From NCBI GenBank assembly GCA_037176725.1, contig JAZBRS010000026.1:104887501-104951500 (forward strand): a stretch of DNA of 64,000 nucleotides, written 5' to 3'. A program made the translations under genes and the position numbers. Positions 44,937-55,229 of this stretch are shown piece by piece. Positions within the stretch are counted from its first letter, which is position 1. Every line of letters starts with the position of its first letter. This stretch comes from Posidonia oceanica (lineage: Eukaryota; Streptophyta; Magnoliopsida; Alismatales; Posidoniaceae). The notes under the pieces were generated by a model. The model was given only the letters and a program-made list of their open reading frames with translations. It did not search any database and was not told the DNA's origin.

Positions 44937-46333
44937 GCTTGTACCTTTCTTTTTGTCAGAGTCTGTACTTTCCTTTTGCCAGAGTCTGTACTTGTGAATA
45001 TTCATATGAAAGGTTTTTGTTTCGCTTTGTTTCCTGCACATGCTTATTTTTCTTGTTAGTAATCAACGAGCATACCTTCCTTGGCGAAAGATTTCACTAA
45101 GTTAACTAATTAATCAAAGAGAAAGTATGCCAAATGAAAAGATTTAGGCTAAGTTAATTAATTAACAAGGGACATAACAGATGTTAATGCATGCTTATTT
45201 TAAATGGGTGGAGGGAATTAATTTCTGGCCTCAGCTAAAGAGATAGAAATCAGAGCCCAGTAGACACTAATTATGAGTCATCCGTGGATACTCTAAAGAT
45301 CACTATGTAAGTAATGTCTTTGTTGAGAGAGCGCACCCAAGCCGTGAGACACGCTTGAGTAGGACACTAACTCCGAATCCTGGTGAGTCGGTGGTTGCAT
45401 CATCGGCCAGATGTTAATTCCAGTTTTCCTACTTACTAAGTTCTCACTTGTAGGTAGGTTGGATGTCTTGGTCTTTTTTCTAAGTTTTGTAATTTTTTTG
45501 GTGTTTTGGGTTATATGATTTTTTTTGGGTTTTGGGTTATATGATTTTTTTTGGTTTTTGGATTACATGATTTTTTTGATTTTTTGGATTTTTGTTTTTT
45601 TGGGTTATATGATTTTTTGGTTTTTTAGTTCTTCTAATGGGGAAAGATGAGTACCTATCTTAAGCATTAGCCTCGAGGTCTATTTCAACCAAATGAGCGG
45701 GCCTTACATTTGTGGACGTGTCCCTTGGGCCATGCCTGCACCTTTTTAAAGACTTTGGTCCACACACCAGTCCTTACTTGGGTTGCCACTCCCTGGGCCT
45801 TTTCAGTCCTTGACCACCTGGGGTTGCTTACTCCTTGCCTGTTAGTGAGAATAGGACAGGGGAAGTCTCGGGATATAATGAACTCTCGGTTTTGGCTTAG
45901 GCCTTGATTCTTGCTTTCTTTAGTCCTTAATGAGTCTTTCTATGGTTTACACTTTTAGATGCATAGGCAGCTTTTGCCATGCTCTTTTCCACTCTTTGGA
46001 CAGCTCTTTGCTGACCTCTTTTAGTTGGACAGTTTCTTTTTTCATTTGTTCCTTACTTGGACAGCTTCTTTGCTGCCTTCTTTCCTCTCTGTTTGGGCGG
46101 TTTTTGCCGCCGTCTTTTCTTGACGCCTTCTAGGTTGCTTTGGCAAGCAGTTCGTACTCTAAGCCTCCACTCCGACCCTACTCTTCCCTTACCTTCCCGT
46201 GCAGTGTGTACGTGGAGACAGGACAAGGCATGGGTCCCCCCCAGGTGTTCCTCTTCCTATTGGCTTTGGGAATCTCTCCCTTTTCTAGCTTGGTGTTAGG
46301 CCCTAGGTCTCTTTAATGATATAGACATGCTAA
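44937..46333. other. Convergent 3' region between PMD gene and integrase, element C
   Basis: 44937-45470 has no gene and is partly deleted in B. 45475-45635 is the TTATATGATTTTTTTGGTT repeat array. 45640-46330 is unique sequence with loosely repeated TTGGACAGCTTCTTTGCTG segments near 46000-46100 and no recognisable protein. Confidence 0.65.
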
Positions 46334-47428
46334 TCAAGGGTAGTACCTTTTCAGGTGCATTGCATTCCAAGCGTCAGGAAGATCTGTTCCGTTATGGGAC
46401 AGTCGATAAGCATTCCCTGGATATGCAGCAACCACTATGTAAGGTCCTTCCCAGTTTGGCTTTAACTTTCCCTTAGGGTAGGGCTTATTGTAGGGCAACA
46501 CTTCTTTAAGCACTAGATCACCAATTTTAAACTTGCGTTCGATTACTTTCTTCTGGTAAGCCTTGGTTAACCTTTGTTGGTAGACACGCGTATGCTCGGC
46601 GGCTGCCAGCCGTTTCTCATCAAGGAGTTCTAAATGAAGGAGTAAAGCTTGTCTCTTTTCTTCGGCAGACATTCTCCTATCAATCTTAACTCTTAATGAG
46701 GGGATCAGGATCTCGTATGGGACCACTGCCTCCATACCAAAGGCTAAAGCATAGGGTGTTTGACCCATTGCCGTCCTTATGGTGGTGCGGTATGTCCATA
46801 ATGCATTAACAAGCTTATCTGACCAATCCGATCCCTTAGCATCTTCTACCATCTTTTTAATGATTTTGATTAAGGTTTTATTAGTAGCTTCTGCTTGACC
46901 GTTCCCTTGCGGGTAATACGGGGAAGAGTGGTGTAGAGTGATACCGAATTTCCGGCATAACCGCTTGAACTCTTCTGAGATGAAGATTGGTCCGTTGTCT
47001 GCTACTAAGGCTTTAGGCACCCCGAACCTTCCGATGATATTTCACTGTACGAATCGGCACAAGGTTGTGGCCTTGATGTTTGTGAACGCCTCTGCTTCTA
47101 CCCATTTGGTGAAGTATTTCGTTGCTATTAGGATGAAAGTGTTGGCCTTTCCCTGATGGATAGGTCCCACCACATCGAAGGCCCACATGGAGAAAGGCCA
47201 TGGTGTTGATAAAGCATGAAGTGCTGAAGCCGAAGCATGGATCTTGTTGGCATGCAGTTGGCAACTCTTGCACCGCTTGACTTTACTTGCGCAGTCAGCT
47301 TCCATGGTAGGCCAGTAGTACCCCCTTCTGATGATCATTTTGGCCATGAACTGGGAGTTGATGTGGCCCCCGCAGACTCCCTCATGCGTCTCTTTGAGAA
47401 TCTCGGCTGACTCAGATGTATCCACACA
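46334..47428 (-). pseudogene. Integrase of element C
   Basis: Zinc finger THEGVCGGH ... CKSCQLH (about 47390-47250), core Asp in FDVVGPI (about 47178), Asp in ADNGPIF (about 47000) and Glu in GQAEATNKT (about 46890). The C-terminal domain KFKIGDLVLKEVLP and WEGPYIV ends at MHLKRYYP. The only defect inside is TGA after CRFVQ (47039-47041), where Arg is expected. It is separated from RNase H by a TGA at 47429-47431 that is CGA in B. It is otherwise the best preserved integrase in the window. Confidence 0.88.
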
Positions 47429-48757
47429 TCAGAGTTCGATCCCTAAGGGTGCTCTCCGAAAGAGTGTGTTGGCTCTAATGTAGTACTTTGTAGCCATCCT
47501 CCTCAGTGCTTCTCTGTCTTCGGGAGTTGCATAGGTTGGGAAGGCGCGATCTTGTACATAATTCTGTATGTCATAGTACCACGGGTTGCCATTGTCATTT
47601 ACTTCTGTAGCTCCTTGATAACAGACCTCTGTGCATATTAAGCTTTCCTGGTTTAGTTCCTCTCTGAGTTCTTCAACCCATTCGGTGACAGACCCCACTA
47701 TTGGAGTGTTGATTCTTCGCACCATGATGGATTGCTCATTTGTCCCTAAGCTGAAGGGGAGAGAGGATGACAATAAGGCCAATGAATCAGCCAGGATGTT
47801 GTTGCTTCTAAGGACGTGCACATACATAACCTTGTCAAATTTCTTTAGTAAGGCTTTAGCTACGTTGCGGTATTTCTGCAGCTTTAGTGAGAGGGTCTTG
47901 TATTTGTTGAGGACTTGTCGTATGACAAGCTGTGAGTCTCCAACCACTTTTAGCCTTCTTGCCCCTAGATCGAGAGCCATTCGGAGCCGTAGAATGAGTG
48001 CCTCGTATTCTGCAATGTTGTTACTCGCCGAGAAGAGTAGTTGGGCTGCAGCGAGTAGAACAATAGCCTCCGGAGTGAGGAGTGTTGCCCCTATCCTAGT
48101 GCCCTGTGAATTAAGCGCTCCATCGAAATGGAGGGTCCATTCTCTGATGAGTGGCACGACACTATTGATTGCCAGTATTTCCTCGTCTGGGAAATCTGTT
48201 GACACTGGCTGATACTCTGACACAGGTAGCCCGGCGAGTTGGTCCGCGATAGCATGCCCCTTGATCACCTTCTGAGTGATGAACTGTAGGTCGAACTCAG
48301 TAAGGAGCATTTGCCATCGTGCTAGCCTTCCGAACAATGCTGGTTTCTCGAACATGTACTTGATGGGGTCCATCTTGGCTAAGTAGCAGACTTTGTGTGC
48401 AAGAAAATAGTGCCTAAGCTTTTGTGAGGCCCATACTAAGACTAAGCAGTGTCTCTCGATCTGGGAGTACTTCCTCTCATATTCGATGAACATTCTACTG
48501 AGGTAATAAACTGCTTTCTTCTTCCTCCCAGTTTCATCGTGTTGTGCAAGGACAACACCCACCGAGTTATCAGTAACGGCCAAGTAGAGTAGCAATGGCC
48601 TCTCGGGGACTAGAGCAGTCAATACTAGAGGGTTAAGGAGGTAGAGTTTCAGCTCATCGAAGGCCTTCTGACAGGTGTGATCCCACTTGAATTCTGCACC
48701 GCCTTTTAAGAGCTCATAGAATGGTCTACACTTTTTCGCATGCTGAGAGATGAATCT
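47429..48757 (-). pseudogene. RNase H and archaeal-type RNase H of element C
   Basis: Continuation of pol after the stop at 48758. The first RNase H shows LAVTDNSVGVVLAQHDE and the tether RQKLRHYFLAHKV-like ASQKLRHYF. The second RNase H shows HFDGALNSQGTRIGATL (Asp), NNIAEYEALIL (Glu), VVGDSQLVI (Asp) and LRSNNILADSLA (Asp). All four catalytic positions of the second RNase H survive, unlike in A and B. It is open until TGA 47429-47431. Confidence 0.85.
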
Positions 48758-49944
48758 TCAGATGAACTGTAGCCTCCCTATGAGTCCTCCGAGTTCCTTG
48801 ATGTTTCTTGGCGGTGGCATGGCTGTTATAGCTTTGGCTTTGGTGGGATCCACTTCTATGTCCCTTTTGCTCACCATGAAGCTGAGCAGATTTCCGGCAG
48901 TTACCCCGAAGACACACTTCTTGGGGTTCATTCTGAGATTGTACTGGTCTGCTCTCCAGAGTACTCTTTCTAGTGCTTCAAAGTGTCCCTCTCTTGTTTT
49001 TGACTTTACTAACAGATCATCCACATAGCACTCCATGCAATCGTGTATCATGTCGTGAAAGATTGCCATCATAGCCCTCTGATAGGTGGCTCCGGCGTTC
49101 TTTAATCCGAACGGCATGACTACATAGCAGTAGGTCCCCCATGGAGTAGTAAATGAGGTTTTCTCCTGGTCTTCTTCTGCAAGTTTAATCTGGTTGTAAC
49201 CGGAGAAACCGTCCATGAATGAAAGCATCTCATGGCCTGCAGTGTTGTCTATGAGGATGTCTATGTGCGGAAGAGGGAAATCGTCTTTTGGACATGCTTC
49301 ATTGAGGTTTCTGTAATCAATGCACACGCGCACTTTGCCATCTTTCTTCATCACTGGAACTATGTTGGCAATCCATTCTGGATACACCACAACTCTGATG
49401 AACTTTGCCTTGTGTAGCTTGTCTATCTCTTCTTTGACTTTTAGAGCAAGGTCTAGACGTAGACGCCGGAGCTTTTGCTTTGCTGTCTTAGCGCCTGGCT
49501 TGAGAGGGAGCCTGTGCTCCACCAGTAGTGAATCAAGCTCGGGCATTTCTCCGTAGGAGAAGGCCAGTACCTTCATATACTTTTTGAGTAGTTTTTCCAT
49601 TCTGGTCCGTTCACTTGAGTTGAGGGCAGAGCTTATCCGGACTGGTCTTGGATCATCTTCAGTGCCGAGATTGACTTCCTCTATTTCTTCAGCGGTAGCC
49701 TTGGTCTGCTCATCGTATTTCTTCATCATTTCTTTGAAGATGGCAGGGTCTACCGATTCTTCATCTGGGTCCTCTTCTGTATCCACCAGCTCGAAGACCT
49801 CATAGTTTCCAGTGTTTTTGCCGATTATGTTCGACACTTCTTCAACCAGGAAGATGGCATGCGACGTGGCTAGCTCCTGTGGCAATGCTGTGGTATAGTG
49901 ACATACTCTTACAGTTTGGGTGATCGGCTCCTTCCTATTCCGAC
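48758..49944 (-). pseudogene. Reverse transcriptase of element C
   Basis: Acidic lead-in (FELVDTEEDPDEESVD), KQKLRRLRLD, fingers RVCIDYRNLNEACPKDDFPLP, palm MDGFSGYNQIK and MPFGLKNAGATYQ, catalytic YVDDLL (49016-49027), thumb LNPKKCVFGV-type sequence. It ends in TGA at 48758-48760; the same codon is CGA in B (25164-25166). No other defect is seen in RT. The frame extends further to 50464, but that part overlaps the protease frame and a spacer and is probably not translated as such. Confidence 0.88.
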
Positions 49945-50170
49945 CTGCATACTTAGTAGAGTGATTAGATACTTTTTGCGAGGACACGGTGGCGGTTAGG
50001 CCGTCCCTGCCTTGCCCTCGTTTACCTTCCCCACTACTAACTAAACTAGGAAGTAAATTACTGGAAAGTAAATCATGCGAAAACAAAATGCAGGAATTAA
50101 ATGCGAGAAAGAAATTATCTACAAGGGTAGGGGGTTTGCCCCTAGGTTTGCCTCCACAGTGAAGGCGGTT
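49945..50170 (-). other. Possible protease-RT intron or spacer, element C
   Basis: Between the end of the protease frame and the RT lead-in lies non-conserved sequence with a donor-like GTAAAC (50025 downward) and an acceptor-like ATGCAG (ending 49945), about 81 bp apart. Ogre elements have an intron at this position. This is a weak inference. Confidence 0.3.
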
Positions 50171-50476
50171 CGCCATCGGGCGTTCAATCTGTGGCCCCGG
50201 CCCCTTCTTGCTTAGAGGGGCAAGGCCGTAGGTTGCTGAAGAAACGGGTGAGCTTGCAGATGGGGTCGGAGTCCTCTGCTTTGGTGTCTTCAGTGGAGGT
50301 TCTGGAGGAGTCGCTTGCTTGGATGTCCGGAGGTTGGGGAGTTCAATCTGTGGCCTTGGTCCCTTCTTGCTTCGAGGGACAAGGTCGTAGATTGTTGAAG
50401 AGGCAGGTGAGCTCGCAAACAGGGTCGGAGTCCTCTGCTTTAGCGCCTTCAGTGGAGGTTCCAAAGGAATCGCTTG
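50159..50476 (-). repeat. 159-bp tandem duplication at the end of the protease frame
   Basis: Two adjacent copies of a stretch encoding AEDSDPVCELTCLFNNLRPC (second copy AEDSDPICKLTRFFSNLRPC). The first ends in a stop at 50343. The copies differ at many sites, so the duplication is not recent. Confidence 0.8.
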
Positions 50477-51671
50477 CTTGGATGTCCGGAGGCAAAGGAG
50501 CTTCTGGGGATGCAGGGAGAGCAGCAGGGACCTCTTCTGTGCAGGAGGTTGATGCTTCTTCCTCGGGCTTTGTCGAATCGTTGAGGATGGTTGGAACTTC
50601 TTCTAGGCAGGGAGAAGGAGTTAGTGCCGTCTCGAGAACTGTAAGAGTGCCGAGGATGACGGGCTTAGGGGCTCTTGCGGCTGTTGTTGTTGCTGAGAAG
50701 TCGGGAACTGTGTCTAATACTTGCTTGTCGTGCACTTGTAGCCCGACTAACATGAAGTGGTTGGCAAGTGACCATGCTAGAGGTTTGCTTGGATCTGGTT
50801 GCCCAAGGTACCCTAGCCCGGTACGACTGCGCTCCTCAGGCATTTCAAGTGCATCCCTCATTCCTTTTTCCTGGCGGCCAAGTCCTTTCTCCGGGGTGTA
50901 TCCTATCTTGAGGAGGATCTCCCAAGGCCTTTTCATGTGGTCGGGGTAATCGTATTGATTTATATCAATACTCTTGGGAGCAAAGACCTTTTTGACATTG
51001 TTTATGGCCTTGGCAGTTGAGTCCCTGATCAATGGTGCCGGCGTGGCAGTCAGGACTGTTACTAGGTGGGCTTCAGCTTCCACTGGCTCGTCTCCCCGTA
51101 TTTTGATGATCTTCCCTTGGTAAGGGAACTTCATGCATTGGTGGCGCGAGGAGGTGACTGCCTTGATCTCTTCGATCCATTGGCACCGTAAGATGAGCCA
51201 ATATGAGATTGGGGCATCGACTATTATCAGTTCTGTCTCCATTTGGAGAGGGCCAATGGTAACTTGGACAGTGATCTTTCCCAAGGCTGCATTTTTGTTG
51301 TTGTCGTACCCTGATACAGTTAAGACTGTTGGGCATAATTGAGATTCTGTTAGCCTAACTAACTGTAGGGTTTCTAGGGAGCATACGTTTAAAGTTGCCC
51401 CGCTATCGACAAGCACATCAAAAAGTTTGTAACTGTTTATTACAATAGTAATACTTAAATGTAAGGTCCTCCTTTCAGGAGGAGCTAATTCGGAGTCAGT
51501 GAAAATAACTGTAGGCTCCATGAACACAGTAACGGCGACGGCGGCCAGAGCTTCAGCGGGCATGTCCTCCGGTACCTGGGCTTTCTTCAATACCTCCATC
51601 AAGATATTCCGATGCTTCTCCGAGGCTCTAATTAGCTCGTAGATGGAGATCTTTGCTTGTGTCTTTTTTAG
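50343..51671 (-). pseudogene. Second retropepsin (PR2) and G-patch-like region of element C
   Basis: Begins with KISIYELIRASEKHRNIL, the boundary motif also present before the protease in A. The aspartic protease follows: VLVDSGATLNVCSLETL (active-site DSG), VTIGPLQMETELIIVDA, then WIEEIKAVTSSRHQ with KFPYQGKIIKIRGD. After that ILLKIGYTPEKGLGRQEKG resembles a G-patch, and a Pro/Glu/Ser-rich tail runs to 50343. This block occupies the usual protease position. Its core is open for over 400 residues. Confidence 0.85.
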
Positions 51672-51674
51672 CTA

Positions 51675-52080
51675 CTCCAGGATGTCGAAGGTGCCTTCTA
51701 CCCTCCGGGGTATGTGGAACTCTAGTTGAGGCGGGGAAATGGCTTGTTCTCCGTCAGGCGAAGGTGGTGCGACTTGGTTGGAGATCCGCCCGGTTCTTGT
51801 GATGGGGGCCTACTGAGCCTGGCTGTGTTCTCCCTTGGAGTGGCCGAACATGAGCAGAGACAGAGGATTCCTGAGGAGAGACTGCCCCTGGTTTATGGGC
51901 AACTGAGATGAGTTTAACAATGCGGGCCTCTGGACCTGGGTATACCCTTGGGCTGCTTGATCATAAGTGAGCTGCTGGAATCCTTGGATACTTAGGGCTT
52001 CATCGTCCCCGTCATCGATCCAGCCGCCTGTGCCATTTGGTGCTGGATCCCCCATGTGGAATCTGGCCAAATAAGGTCCC
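51675..52080 (-). pseudogene. Linker between PR1 and PR2 of element C
   Basis: Gln/Pro/Gly-rich reading frame (51810-52070 open), flanked by stops. It links the two protease domains; no motif recognised. Confidence 0.5.
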
Positions 52081-52530
52081 TAGATCATTTCTAGGGTCGT
52101 TTCATGGTCTGCCTGGATGGTGATCATCTCGCCTTGGAACTTGAACTTTAATAGCTAGTGCGTCGGGGACGTGACTGCACATATTTCCGCCAGCCAAGTT
52201 CTCCCCAGGATCAATGGTTCTGCTAGTTCGCATTCTACCACCATGACCTTGGTAATGCTGGTGAGGGGGCCGATGGTAATCGCCAATTGGACTGTCCCTA
52301 TCACCTCTATCTGGCTATTATCAAAGCCCTTGCAGAAGATCCTCTCCCTGGTGATATCTTCTTCTTCGACGTCCACGTAGTCGAGTGTGTTCAGAGAGCA
52401 CGCACTGCGACTAGCCCCTGTGTCCACAAGTATGCCAGGGAGAAGGTAGCCGTTGACCTCTACGGTGATCACCAAAGGCTAGAGCTGTTTCTCCGGAGTG
52501 GGTAGTTCTGTGTCCTTGAAGACTAGATTT
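52081..52530 (-). pseudogene. First, additional retropepsin domain (PR1) of element C
   Basis: An aspartic protease-like domain placed between gag and the normal protease. ILVDTGASRSACSLNTL has the classical DTGA active site. It is followed by AITIGPLTSITKVMVVE, PLILGRTWLAEICAVTS and, after a TAG, KFKFQGEMITIQAD. Flanks also match PR2 (DTELPTPEKQ versus DSELAPPERR). The similarity runs over about 150 residues, so PR1 and PR2 are a tandem duplication. Stops lie near 52476 and 52155. Whether both were active in the ancestor is unknown. Confidence 0.8.
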
Positions 52531-54773
52531 CTCTGCTCATATTCCTTGATAATTTTCTGGGCTAGCTCGAAGGGATCCATCTCGCCATTTTGTTCTTGGG
52601 ATTGGCCTTCTCCTGGGAGGAAATTGAAGCACCTGAGGAGCTCGAGGTCATCCTCCTCGCCTTCTTCGTCTTGTGTTGCCTCTATTGGGAATTCCCATTC
52701 TATGGATCCCTGTTCAGAGCACACCTCGATGTCATTGCTTTCCACAATGGAGGAAGCCGGCTCTGGTTCTGATTCAATTAGGCACATGGTGACGGTCTCG
52801 GCCTCAGATGGACTGCCTTCTGTCTCCAGGTGTGCCACCAGGTGATTAGGCAGAGGGTTCTAGTGTATCTGCAACTTGTGTTGCCCCATCCGGCCTCTTT
52901 TAGTCTGTCTTTGAGGGCCGACCACATTATTTCTCCCTTATCATTTAGATCATATATTCAATCTTTTAACACATAACATTCTTCAAGTGTGTGCCCGCTT
53001 TTTTGGTGGTATGCACAGTACTTGGCCATGTTTGCGTTGGGAGCATTTGGCTTTGGCACTGGGAGTTGTAAGTCCCCACTTTCGATCAGCATCCTGAAGA
53101 TGTCTGGGATTGTCTCTGGAAGTGGTGGGTAGCTTTGTCTCCTTGGTCCTCTAAGTGCCTATGGAGGAGGAACATTATGGTAGTCCCTCTGCCCTTGCGG
53201 TGGTGCTTTGTATTGACCGTTGTTCTGCCCCTGTTGGGCATTTACCGGGGGATTAGGGTGCTAGGGTTGGAATTGTTGGAATGGCTGCCTCTGTTGTTCC
53301 ACTTGATATTGAGGCTGCTGGAAGGGTTGCCCTTTCCATCCCCTTTGATGCTGCATGGTTAGTTGTGCCATGTTGCCAGTGACACCTTCTATTATATGTC
53401 CCGCAATCCTCTTCCGGCTTTTTGCTTCGAGCTCCAGGAATGGCAACTCTTCTCCGTTCCGCATCACCTTGGCGGCCCACTCATATAACTGTGGATAGGT
53501 GTGGAAGTCACCTACCAACAGTCCAGCTCTGAGTGCTCCCATGGTATTTCTTGCAATTATTTCCACGACTTGGCCTTCAGGTATGTAGCACTCTGACCTA
53601 GCATCCATGTCCCTCCACCGGCTAGCGAAGGTGACGAAGTCCTCATTTGACCTCATCCTCTCAGCTGTGAGGTCGCCTGCGGTGGGTTTGTGTGGCACCC
53701 AGTGACTGTACTGATTTAGAAATTTCTCCTCAATTATCCTAAAATCTTGGAGATCATAGGAAGTCAGGGTGTCAAACCACTTTAGGGCTTCTCCCTCAAG
53801 CGTCTTGAAGAAGAGATATGCAGTGAGCCCGACGTCATAACGGTATGGCAGAGTATCCATAGTGAAGGCAGCTATGTGGTTCCTAGGATCCTCTGTACCC
53901 TTATATCTCCTCATTTTTGGCATTTTAAACCCTAGGGGGGAGGGCAAAGTGAGGGAACTTGTTGATGTCATAGTCGATGAGCGTCTTTGAAGTGACTCCA
54001 GCCTCCGTTAGTGCTTCGGCAATCATCCTCTTGAGATCAGTCCCTGGTGCGGCATAATGCCCCTGGCTCAGGTGCTGGTGTGTCTGTGGGAATGGTGGTA
54101 GTGATGGGTTATGTTGTGGATGGAAGAATGATGATTGGGGTCATGTAGGGTAGTAAGGTGTGTTAATGGGAGGTTGTTGTGGATGGAAGAATGATAGTGG
54201 AGGTGGAGTGGGATAGTAAGGCATGTTAGCGGGAGGTTGTGGCAGGTATGGGGTTGCGGATGGTGGAGTTGGGTGGATATAAGGGTAGGTGGGCATCGTG
54301 TGGTATGGTGGATAGGAGCCTTGGTTAGGGAAGGCAGGGTTAGGTGTGGCGTGTGTGTAGACTGGCGTATGGAATAAGTGGTTGTGGTGTTCTTGGAGGG
54401 TGGAGGTTTGTGGGCTTGTGTGCGTGAAATGTTGTTGTTGAGCCAAGGATTGCCGGACCTCGTAGGTCTCCTCCTCAGTTGGGTAGGAAGTAGTCACAAC
54501 AGGAGGCACAACATTAGAAGTTGCCTCGGGACGTGTGAACTCGGGTGGGATGTTCATTGCTCGGGACTGATCCGCCTCCCCTTCTTCTTCATTTGCATCA
54601 GTGTGGTAATCGAAGGGGATGGAGGCGTGTGGGAATTTTCGCCAGCCAGCGGCTCATGAGAAGCCGAGGGTTCCTGGCCCTTCCGTCTGTGAGGTTGAGC
54701 CTCTGAAGAATGACCCATCCAGGCCTGGGCCTTGCTGTGCCATGGAGGTAGAGGTAGTACTCATGTGCTCCAT
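52531..54773 (-). pseudogene. Gag of element C (broken)
   Basis: Start ATG at 54773 (same start as B). The N-terminus is Pro/Tyr/Gln-rich with repeated PPINTPYYP-like units (54141-54557). The capsid-like domain (53261-53971) has FKMPKMRRYKGTEDP, GEALKWFDTL, FLNQYSHWVP. A zinc-knuckle-like CAYHQKSGHTLEEC lies near 53010, followed by an acidic spacer (52531-52838). Breaks: TGA 54654-54656 (CGA in B), TGA near 54141, a frameshift near 53950, a stop near 53260 and another near 52975. Confidence 0.85.
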
Positions 54774-55224
54774 TGTTCTTTTTTCTTTGTACTTTCTTTT
54801 TTTCTTTTTCTTTTTCTTTTTTTCTTTTTTCTTTTTTCTTTTTTTTGCTTTTGTCTTTTCTTTTTGTTTCTTTTTTTTTGCTTTTGCTTTTCTAGACTAT
54901 TACAGAAGATTAAAAAAAGAAATTACAGACTCAAGAAACACTAATTAATACAGACTCGATGGAATTTAAAAATTAACATAAATTGAAACAGTCTGTGCTT
55001 ATAGCCCTGTGATCAGTAATGTGCATAATCCCTGCAAGCAATGCACTGAAACGTAAGTCCCTGATAGTCGCCTGTTTTGTAGGCCGCCGGACAAGTCGCT
55101 GATTTCACAGGCGGCTCAGCGAGGCACCTCCTGAACTAGCAGCTGTGCCCCTTGTTCAGTCAGCAAACCAAGTCTGTCTTGGACTGACCACGCAACAGTC
55201 AAGAAAGAAAATGAGAGCAGGTTT
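54774..55224 (-). other. 5' leader of element C, gag-proximal part
   Basis: Pyrimidine-rich on the plus strand (54780-54895), then unique leader with a GGCGACT/GCCGCC cluster at 55065-55145. Interrupted by the solo LTR. Confidence 0.7.
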
Positions 55225-55229
55225 CAAAC
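55225..55229. repeat. Target site duplication of the solo LTR, left copy
   Basis: CAAAC, identical to 61158-61162. Confidence 0.92.

Noticed and set aside
50159..50464. N-terminal extension of the RT ORF with a 53-residue repeat (EPPLKALKQRTPT)
   Set aside because: It overlaps the protease frame, where the duplicated segment reads as a plausible continuation; the RT-frame version is likely a shadow.
21498..55200. Large segmental inverted duplication centred at 36.4 kb
   Set aside because: Each arm has its own LTR pair and target duplications, so two opposed insertions of one family explain the symmetry.
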